From assembly GCA_037043235.1 (NCBI GenBank), contig JAWRVZ010000039.1, forward strand, positions 434,001 through 498,000: a stretch of 64,000 nucleotides of DNA. Direction: 5' to 3'. Shown in pieces: positions 33,976-45,815 of the stretch. The notes below the pieces were generated by a model, which saw nothing but the letters and a program-made list of their open reading frames with translations, was not told where the DNA came from and made no database searches. The stretch comes from Rhodeus uyekii. Its lineage: Eukaryota > Chordata > Actinopteri > Cypriniformes > Acheilognathidae. Position numbers and translations under genes: made by a program. Positions within the stretch are counted from its first letter, which is position 1. The number at the start of each line of letters is the position of its first letter.

Positions 33976-36900
33976 CTAACCTATGTTAATGCTCTTGATG
34001 CATTGAGCCTTATTGTAATGTCATCATTTGGACTTTCTTGCTGGTTAGACTTTGGTTAAGTGTAATAGCAAAAATGCCTCTAGAATCATTTGTTTGCAAA
34101 TGCCACTTGTCTTGACGTTTTGTATCGAATGCAATGACATTTAGAGTTTTTTTGTGACCAGAAGTCTCCAAAATATATGTAATTTTGTAGTTAATTAGGA
34201 AGTAGATGCTTTGGAACAAGCTCTGGTCTGCCAGCTTGTCTTGTTGACTTTTTAATATTGTAAAAATCATATGTAGAATTTCTTTCAGCGATTCTGAGAT
34301 GATTTCAACCAGATGGCCGGCAGTCATCTGCTCTTAGTTTTGATTTGAAGGACGTGTGATTTCTCAAAGACCCTTTGCCTGAGATTCTCTGTAGTCACAG
34401 TCACTTTTACAGATGGCCGTAACAACGCTTACAGATGTTAGCGGGGAAGCTGTCATGTCATTTTCGCCTGAAAGATTCTCTCTGTAAACTTTGCTCAATT
34501 TCTTTCACCGGCCACTTTGTTGGGTCTACCACAGGAGGAGATAGCAGGTGGGAAAATTGTTTGATATACTTTCTTTTTTTTTTTTTCTCGGGTGCTTGGA
34601 ATGGAACCCTTTAAATCTATGCTGTGAACCATCACACACTGAGGTGCAAAAAGGAGAACCCGCAGCTGCAGGTAGCACCTGAACATCTTGCACCTTACTT
34701 CCAGAGAGTCCCAGGGATCCTCTTATCTGCTAAAGCTTATATCTACTAAATAAAGACTCAAGTGAGAATGCACCTGACGGATCACAAGTCTGTCCAAGGA
34801 AACTCCAGATCTGTTCTAATAAAGACAAAAGACTGGACTACACTGACTATGTGTTGGTAGCAAATGTGTACATAAGTCACAAGAATCAATATAGGTTGAA
34901 GGAAAAACTGCTGAAATAATGAAGACAGAAATGTGAAGAAAACAGCAAAAGTTTGATTCAATTGGTTTTGTCAGTATGGCAAATTGCAGGTTGAGAAACT
35001 CGCTGGGCTCCAGAGCCATCGCACAGGCTGCAAAAGCAGACGCTATGTTGGGAATCTGTTCCCAATCTGCTTGACATCACTGTTGTCATAGAGATGAGGC
35101 CGACTCTTGTCCAAGTTTGTCAACACATTTGGTCATGCTATTTAGTGAGTGTGTGTGAGTGTAAATGGTTATGAAATATAAAGGTGCCATATAGTAGTCA
35201 GACTTGGCTAATTGCACGTAGCGACCGCCTCACCGGCATGGTCCTCTGTGTTGATTTTAATTATTTATGAAACAATAAAATAAACATAATGTGCCTCTGC
35301 ACAGCAGTGTTGCTGGGTAAGGTTGCAAGTTGTAACTTCAATTCTCACTGCTTAATTATTCGCTTTACAAGTCACATATGCATAATTTAGGTGTAGAAAA
35401 CATACCCTACTGTTCACAAAATTGTAGTCACTTTTGATTAATGCATCCTTGGTGAATAATTTTTTTTTACTGATCGCAAGCTTTTGAATGGTAGCACATC
35501 TGTAAAGTATTTCAGATTGAATTTGTTGTTCTCTTAGAATCAGTTCTCCAAATAAAAGAAACATTAAACAATCTACAATAATTAAATGTTATTGTTCGAT
35601 TTTCATTATTTTGTATGTAGACTGTTGTAATAGTGTAATATTTCTCAAACTTGTCTGCAGTTTTAGAATAATATTTTCTCTTCAAATAAAATGCTTAATT
35701 TTGGAAAGGGAGTTCGTATAACAAATGTTATTGATTTGATTTAGTGAAATGTGTAGAAAATCTAAACTTACTATAACAACAGCGCTTTTATAATTTACGG
35801 AAAACTTGGAGATTTAAATTTTGTACTTCAATTTAAAGCAGATAAATGTAGAAAAATTATATCATAGTTTGAAACGGCACAAGTTATAGACGTTAAAGAA
35901 AGAACTGTTACAGCCATCCTCCTCCATATGTGTACATATCTGAATTTATTATGGAATTTATTTGAACATATTATAGTATATTCGCTGCTTGTGAGTACAA
36001 ATCAACAACTTTGGCTTTTAGTTCACCTTCTCTCCTCAAGGTTACACACACTTACACTTTCCTGCTAATCTTATTTGGTTTAATTGAGGAACAAATGCCC
36101 AGACAAGCATCTAACCATAATTCTCTCTACTGTTTGTGCCTTTACGACTCCAATTTGCATATTTTCTTCATCCTCTTTCCACCATGATCTCTGTGCCTGT
36201 GGTGCTTGACAAATGTCTTCAGATTCATTTTCACACTAATGATGTGAAATTATTTAGCAGGGCTTTAAAAGCAAAGTTGTGTTGATTTTGATTCGTTGTA
36301 GAAAGCAGACAAACTTGGTTTTATAACACACTGCCATCTTTTCTTGTGCTGTCTTCAGAAAACCTTGCTCTCTTGTACGAGTTTAGCCTCACAGACTTGC
36401 TGGCAGTAATGGAGGTGCGGTGAACACGAGGCACCTCAAATCAAAGAATTGTGAAGAACCTCTCTGAGACTGAAGGGAGGTGAGGAGGTGCCTCCGGATT
36501 GAAATTGGATGTGTGGGCCAATGGCTTCTATTTCCTCTAGCACTTAGTTAGTCACTCTCTGTCAAAGCTAGAAATGTTCAGCATCTTCTATGTAAACATT
36601 ATACCACAGTGGCCAGTTGCATAAATATAGCCGCTAAGTCTTAAGATCTAGTCTAACTAACTAGCAATTTGTTTGGGCCAATCAGTACATGCTTACATTT
36701 CCCATCTCCTGCCTTTGCATGCGAGTCAATGCAAGGAAAAGTACTTTGTAACTTTTTCCTCTTTTCCTAACTCATCATTCTCTCTTTTTTTGTGTACTGT
36801 GTTATGGCAATTATTTATAGTCTGATTTATTGAAAGTTATGTTCTGAGATTTTTTTTTCAATTACTATTGTCTTTCAGGGACTTACAATTTCGGCAGCTC

Positions 36901-37436
36901 ACCTTGTGATGTTAATCTTGCTGCAGAAAAGAATATTTGGTGCAAACATTTTGTGGGTTATGCATATATACATTTGTAGTTATTGTCTTGAATTGAACTT
37001 CAAATGGGGAAAAAAAGCCCTTTAAAGTGTAAAAGGGGGAAATATGTATTTAATGATGCTTGGGGGAGTGCAGAGCAAGAAGTGATAAAATTAGAGAAAT
37101 TTGTGAAAGATGTGGTTAAAAAAGGGAGCAAGCAGAAATAACTAAATTACTTTCCAGAGCAGAGGAGCAGCTGCGATAAAAGCATAAATGGATATCTGTG
37201 ATCAGAATGGCACAACTGACATATTGGGTGAACCAAAATGTAGATAAAGACGGTCTTTCACTGTGATAGGGCTTTGAAATCGAGCAGCTTAATGAATGAA
37301 CTTGAGCATTCATTCATTATCTGTCATTTCTGTGATTGTCTGAATTCAAGGCTTCTGCATTATCACACCCAGCATTCATTTTTGCTAATAATCTCGCAAA
37401 TGTGCAAAAAAGAAAAAACACAACACAATTCATAGT
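33976..37436 (+). other. dph1: dph1 intron 3, segment with few features
   Basis: AT-rich intron. A short piece of the common fish repeat lies at about 35395-35500 (TACTGTTCACAAAATTGTAG ... CTTTTGAATGGTAG). No gene was recognised. Confidence 0.65.
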
Positions 37437-37820
37437 CTGAATTGTTATATTATTGGTCATGTCATTCCAAACCTGCATGGCTTACTTTATATATTTAGAA
37501 AAAATATTATTCATTAAAAAAACAACAACTGTAGAGCATTGGTGCTTGCAATGCCAAGGTCATGGGTTCGATTCCCAGGGAAAGCAAGAACTGATTAGAA
37601 TGTTAATATGTACCTTGAATGCAACGCAAGTCGTTTTGGATAAAAGTGTCTGCCAAATGCATACATTTAAAATGTCTGAACATTGAAAGTCCAATACTAT
37701 TTGGACCCAACTACTCTTCAAAATATTGTCTTTTGTGTTCCACAACAGAAAGAAAATCATACAGCCTTGGAATGACGTGAAGTTGAACGAATTACCAGTC
37801 ATGCAAATCTAGCCTAAAAA
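37437..37820. repeat. Fish foldback-type repeat (CATTCCAAACCTG ends) split by a SINE
   Basis: The left half has GTCATGTCATTCCAAACCTG (37457-37476). The right half has TTTTGTGTTCCACAACAGAA and CATACAGCCTTGGAATGACG (37731-37777). These are the two inverted ends of a repeat very common in carp-like fish. Fragments also occur at 50875-50990 and 54505-54560. Confidence 0.7.
37526..37668 (+). mobile_element. tRNA-derived SINE
   Basis: The head carries a polymerase III B box (GGTTCGATTCC, 37565-37575) and a worn A box (GTAGAGCATTGG). The tail has AAGTCGTTTTGGATAAAAGT then GTCTGCCAAATGCATA, the 3' tail shared by many fish SINEs and L2-type LINEs. It sits inside the foldback repeat. The extent is approximate. 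Confidence 0.85.
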
Positions 37821-38573
37821 CTCACGGCCGACCTTTCAATCCCTACACGCACCACTGGACATGTGTTATCCCTTTCTTGCCTTTTTGCCAGGTCCATCGG
37901 CGATAAGCCCCTCAGATAAGAGAAATTCAGTTTACCTCATTTACAGGTCATTTTAACATTCATGAAAGATCTTTATAGTTGCATATACAGCAGATATATA
38001 TGACCAAGTTGAGTTGTCTTAGCATGTGTGCTTGTGTGGGTGTGCATGTGAGAACCAGCTATTTGCATAATGGCAAACCCTTTGGAGGCTGAAAGCATGT
38101 CTGGACCAATGGCTCAGATCCATGTGGAACAGCAGTAATGATCTTGTTTTTAAGGGGGTTAAGGGATTATCCAGCAGCATTTGAGAAAACATCTGTTTGC
38201 GTGTTCTGGAAACGGGCTCGGTTTACTTATTGCGCGTCTCATTGCTCAATCATTAGTGGAGACAATGTTGCGGATGCTCTTTCGATATCAGTTTGTGAAA
38301 GGTGTGTGTGGGTATGGAGACTTTTTGTTCTGACAGGACAGGGAGACTGCTTTCACAGGATAAAAAAAATCCTCAGAGGCTGAAGTGGAGAACGTTTGAT
38401 CTTCGCAGTGTCGTGCCTCCCTGCAGGTTCTCTTTCTGCTGTTGTAGAAGTGTTTTTTTTCTCCAAATTTTTTGATAAAGTTATCTTTTTGTGCTTTTTG
38501 TGTGCAAAGTATAGTTAAACTAATATAATTTTTTTTTGGCTACATATGCAATCAGATTTATAGTCAAATTAAA

Positions 38574-38613
<40 letters not shown>

Positions 38614-40084
38614 CATGTATTCTATAAACAATCTATATATGGTAGCATATATTTTCCATTTTCATCTAATTTTCTTTTCATAAGTATCACATTTTTAAGA
38701 CTATTCATCATATTCATCACCAGTTTTAAATGTATTTGTAATGAAATATAATCATTTATTAGAAAACATAGCTGATGTTTTATAAGAATTTTCATAATAT
38801 GTTTTGAAATGCATTACTGGACTGCAAAATTGATAACTTAGGCAACAAATAAACATCCTTTAGCAACTGAGAAAATTTTTACTTTGTTTAAATCTATCTA
38901 CTTTTATGCATTTTGCCACTTAATTTCTAATAATATTGTATGCAGGCTTTTTTCTTTCTTTAATTAAGGAAATAAAATAGAGCAATGTGTTGTGTTTGGC
39001 AATGAATTTGATTTGCATATTGTGGTAGAATATACACTACCAAAAATTTTATGTCAGTATAATTCTTCGTTCTTTTTTCTTTTTCTGTTAGGAAATTCGG
39101 AAAGTGTAATGGCTTTTACATTAGAAAAAAAGTTATGTGTCAAACAAATGCTGTTCTTTTGAACTAACTTTTCATCCAAGAAAACTTAAAAAAATGCATC
39201 ATGGTTACTTAAAAATATTAAGCAGCAATATTGCTTTTTAAAAAATTTAAAGAAATTTTTCTTGAGGACCAAACCAGCATATTAGAATTTTCAATTAATA
39301 AATAAATATTTTTTTTATCAAATAAATTCAACCTTAGTGAGAAAATGAGACCTCTTTAAAAAAACATTTAAAAATATTACCAACCCCAACTTTTGAATAG
39401 TAATGTATGTGGATTTAAAGAAACCATACAGCAATTTTCAGTGACAGTTCTTAGATACATCTTAAATCTTTTTGTACATAAGAAGCATGTCAAAGTCAGT
39501 AAATTAGTTAAGTTATTGAGTTCATTAGTAAATTAAGTTAAACCTGAATCGCCAAACTTTAGTGTATAGCAGCACATCTGGATCAGGTACCATAATATAC
39601 AAAATCATACTCATACATACTGTTGTAATTTCTGTTTTGTTAATATAGCAAACCTTACAACATACATCTCATTACCTTAACTCTGTCCCTCTCTATTTTC
39701 CCACTGCTCCTTTTATTTTTTTGTTCTTGCTCTCTCGATCTTTCCTGTCTTGCTCTCTCAATGGGTTTAAAGAGGAAATAATGAGGCAGACCATCTGTAG
39801 ACTTGCTCAGATATCAAGGGAAGAGCCTCTCCATCTTGGAGGTAATCTCTCCTCTCCTCATGTCCTCACGCCAGACGCGTCTGCCAGCGAGAGGAGGGAT
39901 GAGCCCACGCGCCACAGAACCAAACGAAATATGAGGCATCAGCAGGTGCGGCATATAAATATTTCACATCTCTAACCCGATTTGCAGCGTGCTGGGCTGG
40001 ACGTGTGACTGTGTATTCAGGGATTACTGAATTTTTCTTTTTGTTTGTCTATACATACATGTGTGTATGTACTTTTACACTTTT
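37821..40084 (+). other. dph1: dph1 intron 3, segment between the two SINEs
   Basis: AT-rich intron with a TA microsatellite at 38576-38609 and a fish repeat copy at 39030-39410. No gene. Confidence 0.7.
39030..39410. repeat. Nearly complete copy of the common fish non-autonomous repeat
   Basis: Left end TACACTACCAAAAATTTTAT, internal AAATGCTGTTCTTTTGAACT, AATATTAAGCAGCAATATTG and CAGCATATTAGAATTTTC, right end CCCAACTTTTGAATAGTAAT. The imperfect inverted ends are typical of the family. Confidence 0.75.
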
Positions 40085-40211
40085 ATGCACTTTTATCCAA
40101 AGCGACTTTCATTGCATTCAAGAAACGCATTAACATTCTAATCAGTTCTTGCTTTCTCTGGGAATCAAACCCATGACCTTGAGCGCCACATTCTACTGTT
40201 TGAGCTACAGA
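40085..40211 (-). mobile_element. tRNA-derived SINE, minus orientation
   Basis: The reverse complement has CTGTAGCTCAAACAGTAGAA (A-box region), GGTTTGATTCC (B box, 40161-40171 on +) and the tail AAAGTCGCTTTGGATAAAAG. It is the same family as the copy at 37526, with a tRNA-like head better preserved. Confidence 0.88.
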
Positions 40212-40987
40212 AGTCTTTGAGAAAGCGAAAGAGAAGCCAAGTGCTCAAATATCTGATGCGTGTCAAAGACATGGCTGGAATCCTGTAGTGGTAACGGGTG
40301 AACACTGTCTGTTTCACCCTAAACCTGTAGATAGGACAAGCTATCAAAAATGACACCGCATTGGCACATCATTTTGCTGCCACCACTTTATATAACTGCA
40401 CCATCGCTTGACTGAATTAGGATAGAAAAGGTTAATATCTAATTAATAACGAAATAAGAAATAGTCCAATTTGTGACATGGGGGTTACCGCAAATGTGTT
40501 GAATTGTAGTGCCCATCTTGGTGACAAGTTTGAATCGAATCTCAAAATTGTGTAAATATGGAAGGTGGTTACCTACTGATGCAAGTCAAAAGAGTTATTT
40601 TATTATATCTTATTTTGATTCTTACATTAAAATACTTTTTTTTTCGGCCAAAGTTGTCAGATTGCTTATTTTGTGATTTGAGGTATTATTTATGTATTGT
40701 GAGATGATTTACAGTGAAGGTTTATTGTTTTATTGAACAGATGTTTACTATAACCAATAATAATAGTAATCAATTAAATATGGCTAGAAAAATATATGTA
40801 CAAATTAAAATACATTTAACGCAATCACAGGTAAAATGCGCTGGTCAATTTGTGGATATTTGGCTTATGAGTCTCATTATTTTCCTATTTTGTTTTCGAT
40901 AAGAAAACATCCAAAATACACTTGTAAGTGTTTATTTTATTGCACCTTATTTATCTGAAGACTTAGATTACAGTACATACCTTAAGG

Positions 40988-42109
40988 CATAGGTGTCAAA
41001 CTCAAGGCCCGCAGGCCACATCCGGCCCGGCGTGTAATTATGTCCGGCCCGCGAGAGCATTTTATTAATGGCCCGCGAGATGTCCCGCGCTCCAGCTGAC
41101 CCGCCGAACACTTCCTGTATTAAACAGGAAGTGGCTAATGATGCTTCGCGCTCGCGCTACTACCGCGCGATTGTTATTGTCAATTATCCATAACTGTTCA
41201 GGCTCGGTACACAGTGCTTGTGCGCGAAATTCAGGTGTTGATCATCGGATGAGAAGAGCCCGCCCTCATGGCAGAACGTCTTCTTGCATGATTGACAGGT
41301 CAGACAGCATATCAGCGCCAGCTGTCAGAGTGATCGTCCAAGCGCCAGAAAGAAAATACAGTGCAAAAAAAAAAAAAAAATTAGGTCCTTAGGGACGTAA
41401 CAAATATATTTAAATATTATTACGTGTAAAAAAAAATTGTGATATAGTTTGTAAAATCTGCTATAACCCATGGGTTATATGCGGGAAAATACGGTATATG
41501 TTTACTGACATACTGCCGGTATACCCGTGTGTCTCATTTGCGGAGCTAATGTGGCAGTAATTAAATAATTTAATAAGACGGCACTATAAGACAAATGACA
41601 TAAGAGCAAAGACAACTGAATGATTTGATTTGTTATTGCTGAAAATCAAAAATTGTATTTAGATTTCCAGGTTTTGTTATGCAGCATGTCCATATTTTGA
41701 ATTTGTATAATTTTGACAGGATATATTTTTATGGAGAGCAAAATCTTTTACATATAAATCTTTTTAAGTTTTATATAAAATGACATAAGAGTAAAGAAAT
41801 TTGAATGTTTGTTCTTTTAACTTTTACTTACTTTTACTTTACTTGTTTACTTTATTTCTAACTTGTATAATTTAGACAGGATATATTTTAATTTTTTTAA
41901 AGTATTTTTTAAATATTTTTATATTTTTAAGGTATAAGTTGATTTATTCCAGAATATTTCTGTCTGTTTTTATTCACATCTAATTTAAAAAAAAGGTAAG
42001 TTTTAAAAGTTTAGTTTTAGTGTTTTCAATAAATGTTTATCCTGTTCGGCCCGTGACCTAAATTTTTTTGGGATTTTGGCCCCCTGTGCAATTGAGTTTG
42101 ACACCCCTG
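40988..42109 (+). mobile_element. hAT DNA transposon, degenerate, with CCTTAAGG target duplications
   Basis: Exact 8-base duplications CCTTAAGG flank it (40980-40987, 42110-42117). Ends: CATAGGTGTCAAACTCAAGG and, reverse-complemented, CAGGGGTGTCAAACTCAATT. A short coding remnant on + at about 41533-41600 reads CLICGANVAVIK, a stop, then after a frame shift IRRHYKTND. This is the C2H2-like zinc finger head of hAT transposases related to GTF2IRD2. It contains a partial copy of the CCGTATTTTCCC-family element. Confidence 0.9.
41178..41494 (+). mobile_element. Partial CCGTATTTTCCC-family element inside the hAT
   Basis: Shares the block beginning TCAATTATCCATAACTGTTC and the terminus ATATGCGGGAAAATACGG with the copy at 21125-21771, in the same orientation. 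The left terminus is missing, so it was truncated during or after insertion. Confidence 0.75.
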
Positions 42110-42117
42110 CCTTAAGG

Positions 42118-42606
42118 GCTATTTTCTCAACAACAACAAAAATCTCTATTTTCTCTCGTCAGTCGTTTATCTCCATTTCAGTTGCACTTAAAAATAACAA
42201 ACTTTACTGAAGGGTTTTGATAAAGGGGGTCTGTTTATATACAATTTTCCATTTTATTTATAAAAACATGGTGCATTTTTTATTTTATCTGACTTTAGAG
42301 GTATTTTGGAGTGATTAAAAAAAAAAAAATCAACCAAATGAAATTGAACCAGAATTTTGAACCAGGCTTAATCAAATGTTCAGATTTCTGATCTAGTTAT
42401 ATATGTAAATGAGCAGAATTAATTTAATAATTAATCAATAATTGTTAATAAATCATAATTAAGCAATCCAATTCTTCTACTTAATAAAGGCATTCTGAAA
42501 TACTAGCTCAGACACAGTTCAATTGAGGTCATGCCTTCATATCAGGAGTGTGCGTCGGAGACCTGAGGGTGTTATGGGACTGGCATCTTGGCATCCTCTA
42601 CAGAGC

Positions 42607-42643
<37 letters not shown>

Positions 42644-44414
42644 GGGCTGATTTCTGCCCTGAAGTGGACTAACAGGATTTCATAGATGGTGTCACACAGC
42701 CAATGATGCATCCCCTCCAGACACTGAGACCTGCTCACACAAGAAGAAAACCACTAAGCGGTTTTGAGGCCAGCTTTTCAGGCTTTTCATCAAATGAGCA
42801 AAACGCATACCCGCTCATCTTGTACACCCTTGCACATTATCTCAGCCCCTGAGCTAGTCTGAGAAAACCTCACTCCACAGAGGCACACAGCTGGACAATT
42901 AGAACGATTTTGCCTTTCATTAATCACGTTGACACTGGTAAGTATGTATCATATCGAAAAGAAGAAATGGGCACAGAAGCTTTGCTAATAAAGAATTTTA
43001 TGGCTTTGCACTCCAGATTTAGGACTGTTTTTCTCTTGTGTAGGTTGAGAAGGTATAGGTAATTTGATTTGTGTGGGTTGGTGTGTATTGTGCTCTAAGT
43101 GGTTCAGGAGTAGTTTGTAGACTGGGGAAACAGAGCAGGGATATGGAAAGTCCAAAGGGATGGTTTTCTGTGACAGCCCCTCGTTGCTGATCTAATATTA
43201 GTCTTTGTGTTAACTGAGCTCAGTGAAGTGAGAGGCTAAACACACAAGCACACACAATCCGAGTTATTGAAACAGGGCAGAGGGTGCAGCATTGAATCAC
43301 TCAGGGGCTTGTGTCCTGGGCTTTCATCCGCAACCTTACACAACACAAGGGCTTTCTTTCTTATTGTATGCGTTTTTGAAGATGGCCAAGATAATACAAG
43401 GATACTTAAGTCACATGATTTTTAATGTTTTTTTATCTATTTGAATTCATCAATTAACACCATTGTTGAATATTTTCACAATGAGTGTACCAAAGACGGT
43501 CTCAAATTTGCAGTTTCCTACCATCACAAACGTAACCAATCCTGTCAACGCTCGTGTTGGGGCTTTTCACCATTGATTTTCTATGATATTCAAAGGGTTT
43601 CTAATGGTGTTGATTTTAGAATGCAGCTGCCTCACTCTGAGATGGGAACATGATCTGTGTAGACATTAGCAATGCATTATTAGCTGTTTGTTAATGTAGT
43701 CAAGTCGTAATAACATCTATTACAGTTATGTGTCTGACTTTGCAAAGAGTGATGCATAAAACACACAACCATTTTGATGCACATATTGTAGAAGACCCTG
43801 AATAATTCCCTCTTCCTCGTCTTCTGAATCAATTTCTGTTTCAAACACATATGGCTGAATTAAAGTAATATTGTGCAGCGTTTACTAGTTGAGTGTATCA
43901 GGTAGTTCAAGCTGGTGTGATTGAGTGGAGGTGGGGACTAATTTGCATGTTCATGGATCCAAGGATACTATGAAGCAAGTGTGTAGAGTTATAATCAAGC
44001 TATTTTAAGACATGAAGAGAAGACATTTTCTCTGTGAAAAACTTAAAAATGTTATTTTGATGATTAAAAAAATTGTTTTAAGGGATATCATTTTTGACGT
44101 GGACTTTAACAAAATTAACAAGTCATTGCATTAGTTAACGTGTGGAGGCATCTAGAAACCAATCACGATATATCTGTTTTTTTTTTTTTTTTGCCGTTAT
44201 TGGTTTTTAAACAACTTTAGATGTATTTAGTTATTTCCCCTCAAGGTCACAGGGTAGAGCTGAACTCCTCTGCTTTGGTTTTGTTGTTTTGTTTTATTTT
44301 GTTTTAAAAACTATTTCATTATGTTGATTGAAAAGTGTATCTTTTCATAAAACTAATGCCACTTTGTTAAAAATATGTCTGCATTAACAGAATTTTAAAG
44401 TTTAAGTATCCAAA
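42118..44414 (+). other. dph1: dph1 intron 3, segment without recognised elements
   Basis: Contains a CT microsatellite at 42612-42641 and otherwise ordinary intron sequence. No gene. Confidence 0.65.
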
Positions 44415-44416
44415 TA

Positions 44417-45813
44417 CAGTAATACCTCGGTTTACGAGTTTAATTCATTCCAAGAGCGAGCTCGTAACTCAAATTTCTCGTACAGTGGTACCTCGAGATA
44501 CGAAATTAATCCGTTCCGAGGCGTTCTTCGTATAATGAGTTTTTCGTATCTTGGAACACATTTTACATGTAAAATGGCTAATCCGTTCCAAGCCCTCCAA
44601 AAACACCCCATTAAATTTCATAATAAAGCTAAATTGACCTATAAACAATGAAATAACGTAAAATGTCGAAGCTTACCTTTCGAGTGAGGCTATCTCCGAA
44701 AGTGGCGGCAGAGGAGGAGGAGGACAAACGGAAGATAACGTAGTTGCGTACGTACACTTAACTTTACGAAAACACATAAAAAATGTAAAGTTTCGGGTGC
44801 GGAGTGGCTGAGCTAAAGCACGCCAGCACGTACGTATAGAAGATGCATGATGGGAGGGATGCTGTCCAATTAGAGAGAAGGATCTCATGGCTTGGCTAGC
44901 ATCAGGAACCAATGGGAGAGCAGGAGGATGGTGGCGAGTCTACTATAACTAAGATGGCGGCGTGCGGCGCGAGTTTCAAAATTGTTATGGGGCGAATCTC
45001 GGACTTTCAGAAACCTTTCGTTTCTTGAAAACTTTTCGTATGTAGAGCAGTAAAAAATTTCGTCTTTGCTTTCGTAACTTGGATTTTTCGTAAGTTGAGC
45101 CTTTCGTATCTTGAGGTACTACTGTATACCAAAACCATTTTCCCCATAAGAATGTAATAAAATTACATTTTTACATTTACACATGACCATAAATGCCCAT
45201 TTTAAATATTTTTTCGGTTTTACCCTATAAATTACCTCTGAAATTATAAGCATTAACATTTTATATAAACAAAAAATAAAAATACTTGATGCGCTTAACT
45301 GTAATGCGCATTTTACCTTTGAGTAGCGTCGCTGCTGGCGTGAAGGAGACGAGAGGAGGAGGAGTAGGGGGTTACTGCTCCCACCATGAGAACTTCTGGT
45401 AAAATGTCTGGAGTTCACTCTTTTTACTGACGTTCACTATCACTTTGATTTCATCTTTTTTCTTTAATACCGTAGAGATTGTGGACGTTTTAATGGTTGT
45501 AAATCTTTGCCAGATCTGAAACACCCGTACCTTGTTCATGCTTATCGATTAATTTATTTTTTTAATTCCACAGTTATCTCATTTTTCGTACCTTCTTTCT
45601 TAGTCATCTTGAAGGCCATTGTCTATATGCTATACTGTACAAAAAAATGCGTGCGAAGATGCTGAGCGTTAGGACTTTTCCACAAAAATTGTCCGTGGGC
45701 GAGGGAAAAAATTTCTCGCACTCCGATACGTTGCTCGTACACCGATTTGACTTTCCATGGTCGTACACCAATTTGCTCGAATACAAAGTCAATCATAAAC
45801 CGAGGTATTACTG
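44417..45813. mobile_element. Tigger/pogo-like element, outer of a nested pair
   Basis: Left end CAGTAATACCTCGGTTTACG and right end AACCGAGGTATTACTG-type (CGAGGTATTACTG ends at 45813), flanked by TA at 44415-44416 and 45814-45815. It contains 642 bases of a later insertion. The remaining 0.75 kb shows no open transposase. Confidence 0.92.
44483..45124. mobile_element. Tigger/pogo-like element, inner of a nested pair
   Basis: Ends CAGTGGTACCTCGAGATACG and CGTATCTTGAGGTACTACTG, flanked by TA (44481-44482, 45125-45126). Removing it restores the outer element's terminal region (...TTCTCGTATACCAAAACC). Inside, 44951-44961 is AAGATGGCGGC, a YY1 consensus, in a GC-rich patch. Confidence 0.93.
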
Positions 45814-45815
45814 TA

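Noticed and set aside
37565..37575. tRNA gene
   Set aside because: The B box belongs to a tRNA-derived SINE with a fish SINE tail and a worn A box; no cloverleaf for a functional tRNA could be traced.
39721..39975. 84-codon open frame in intron 3
   Set aside because: No recognisable family, no conserved motif and no splice support.
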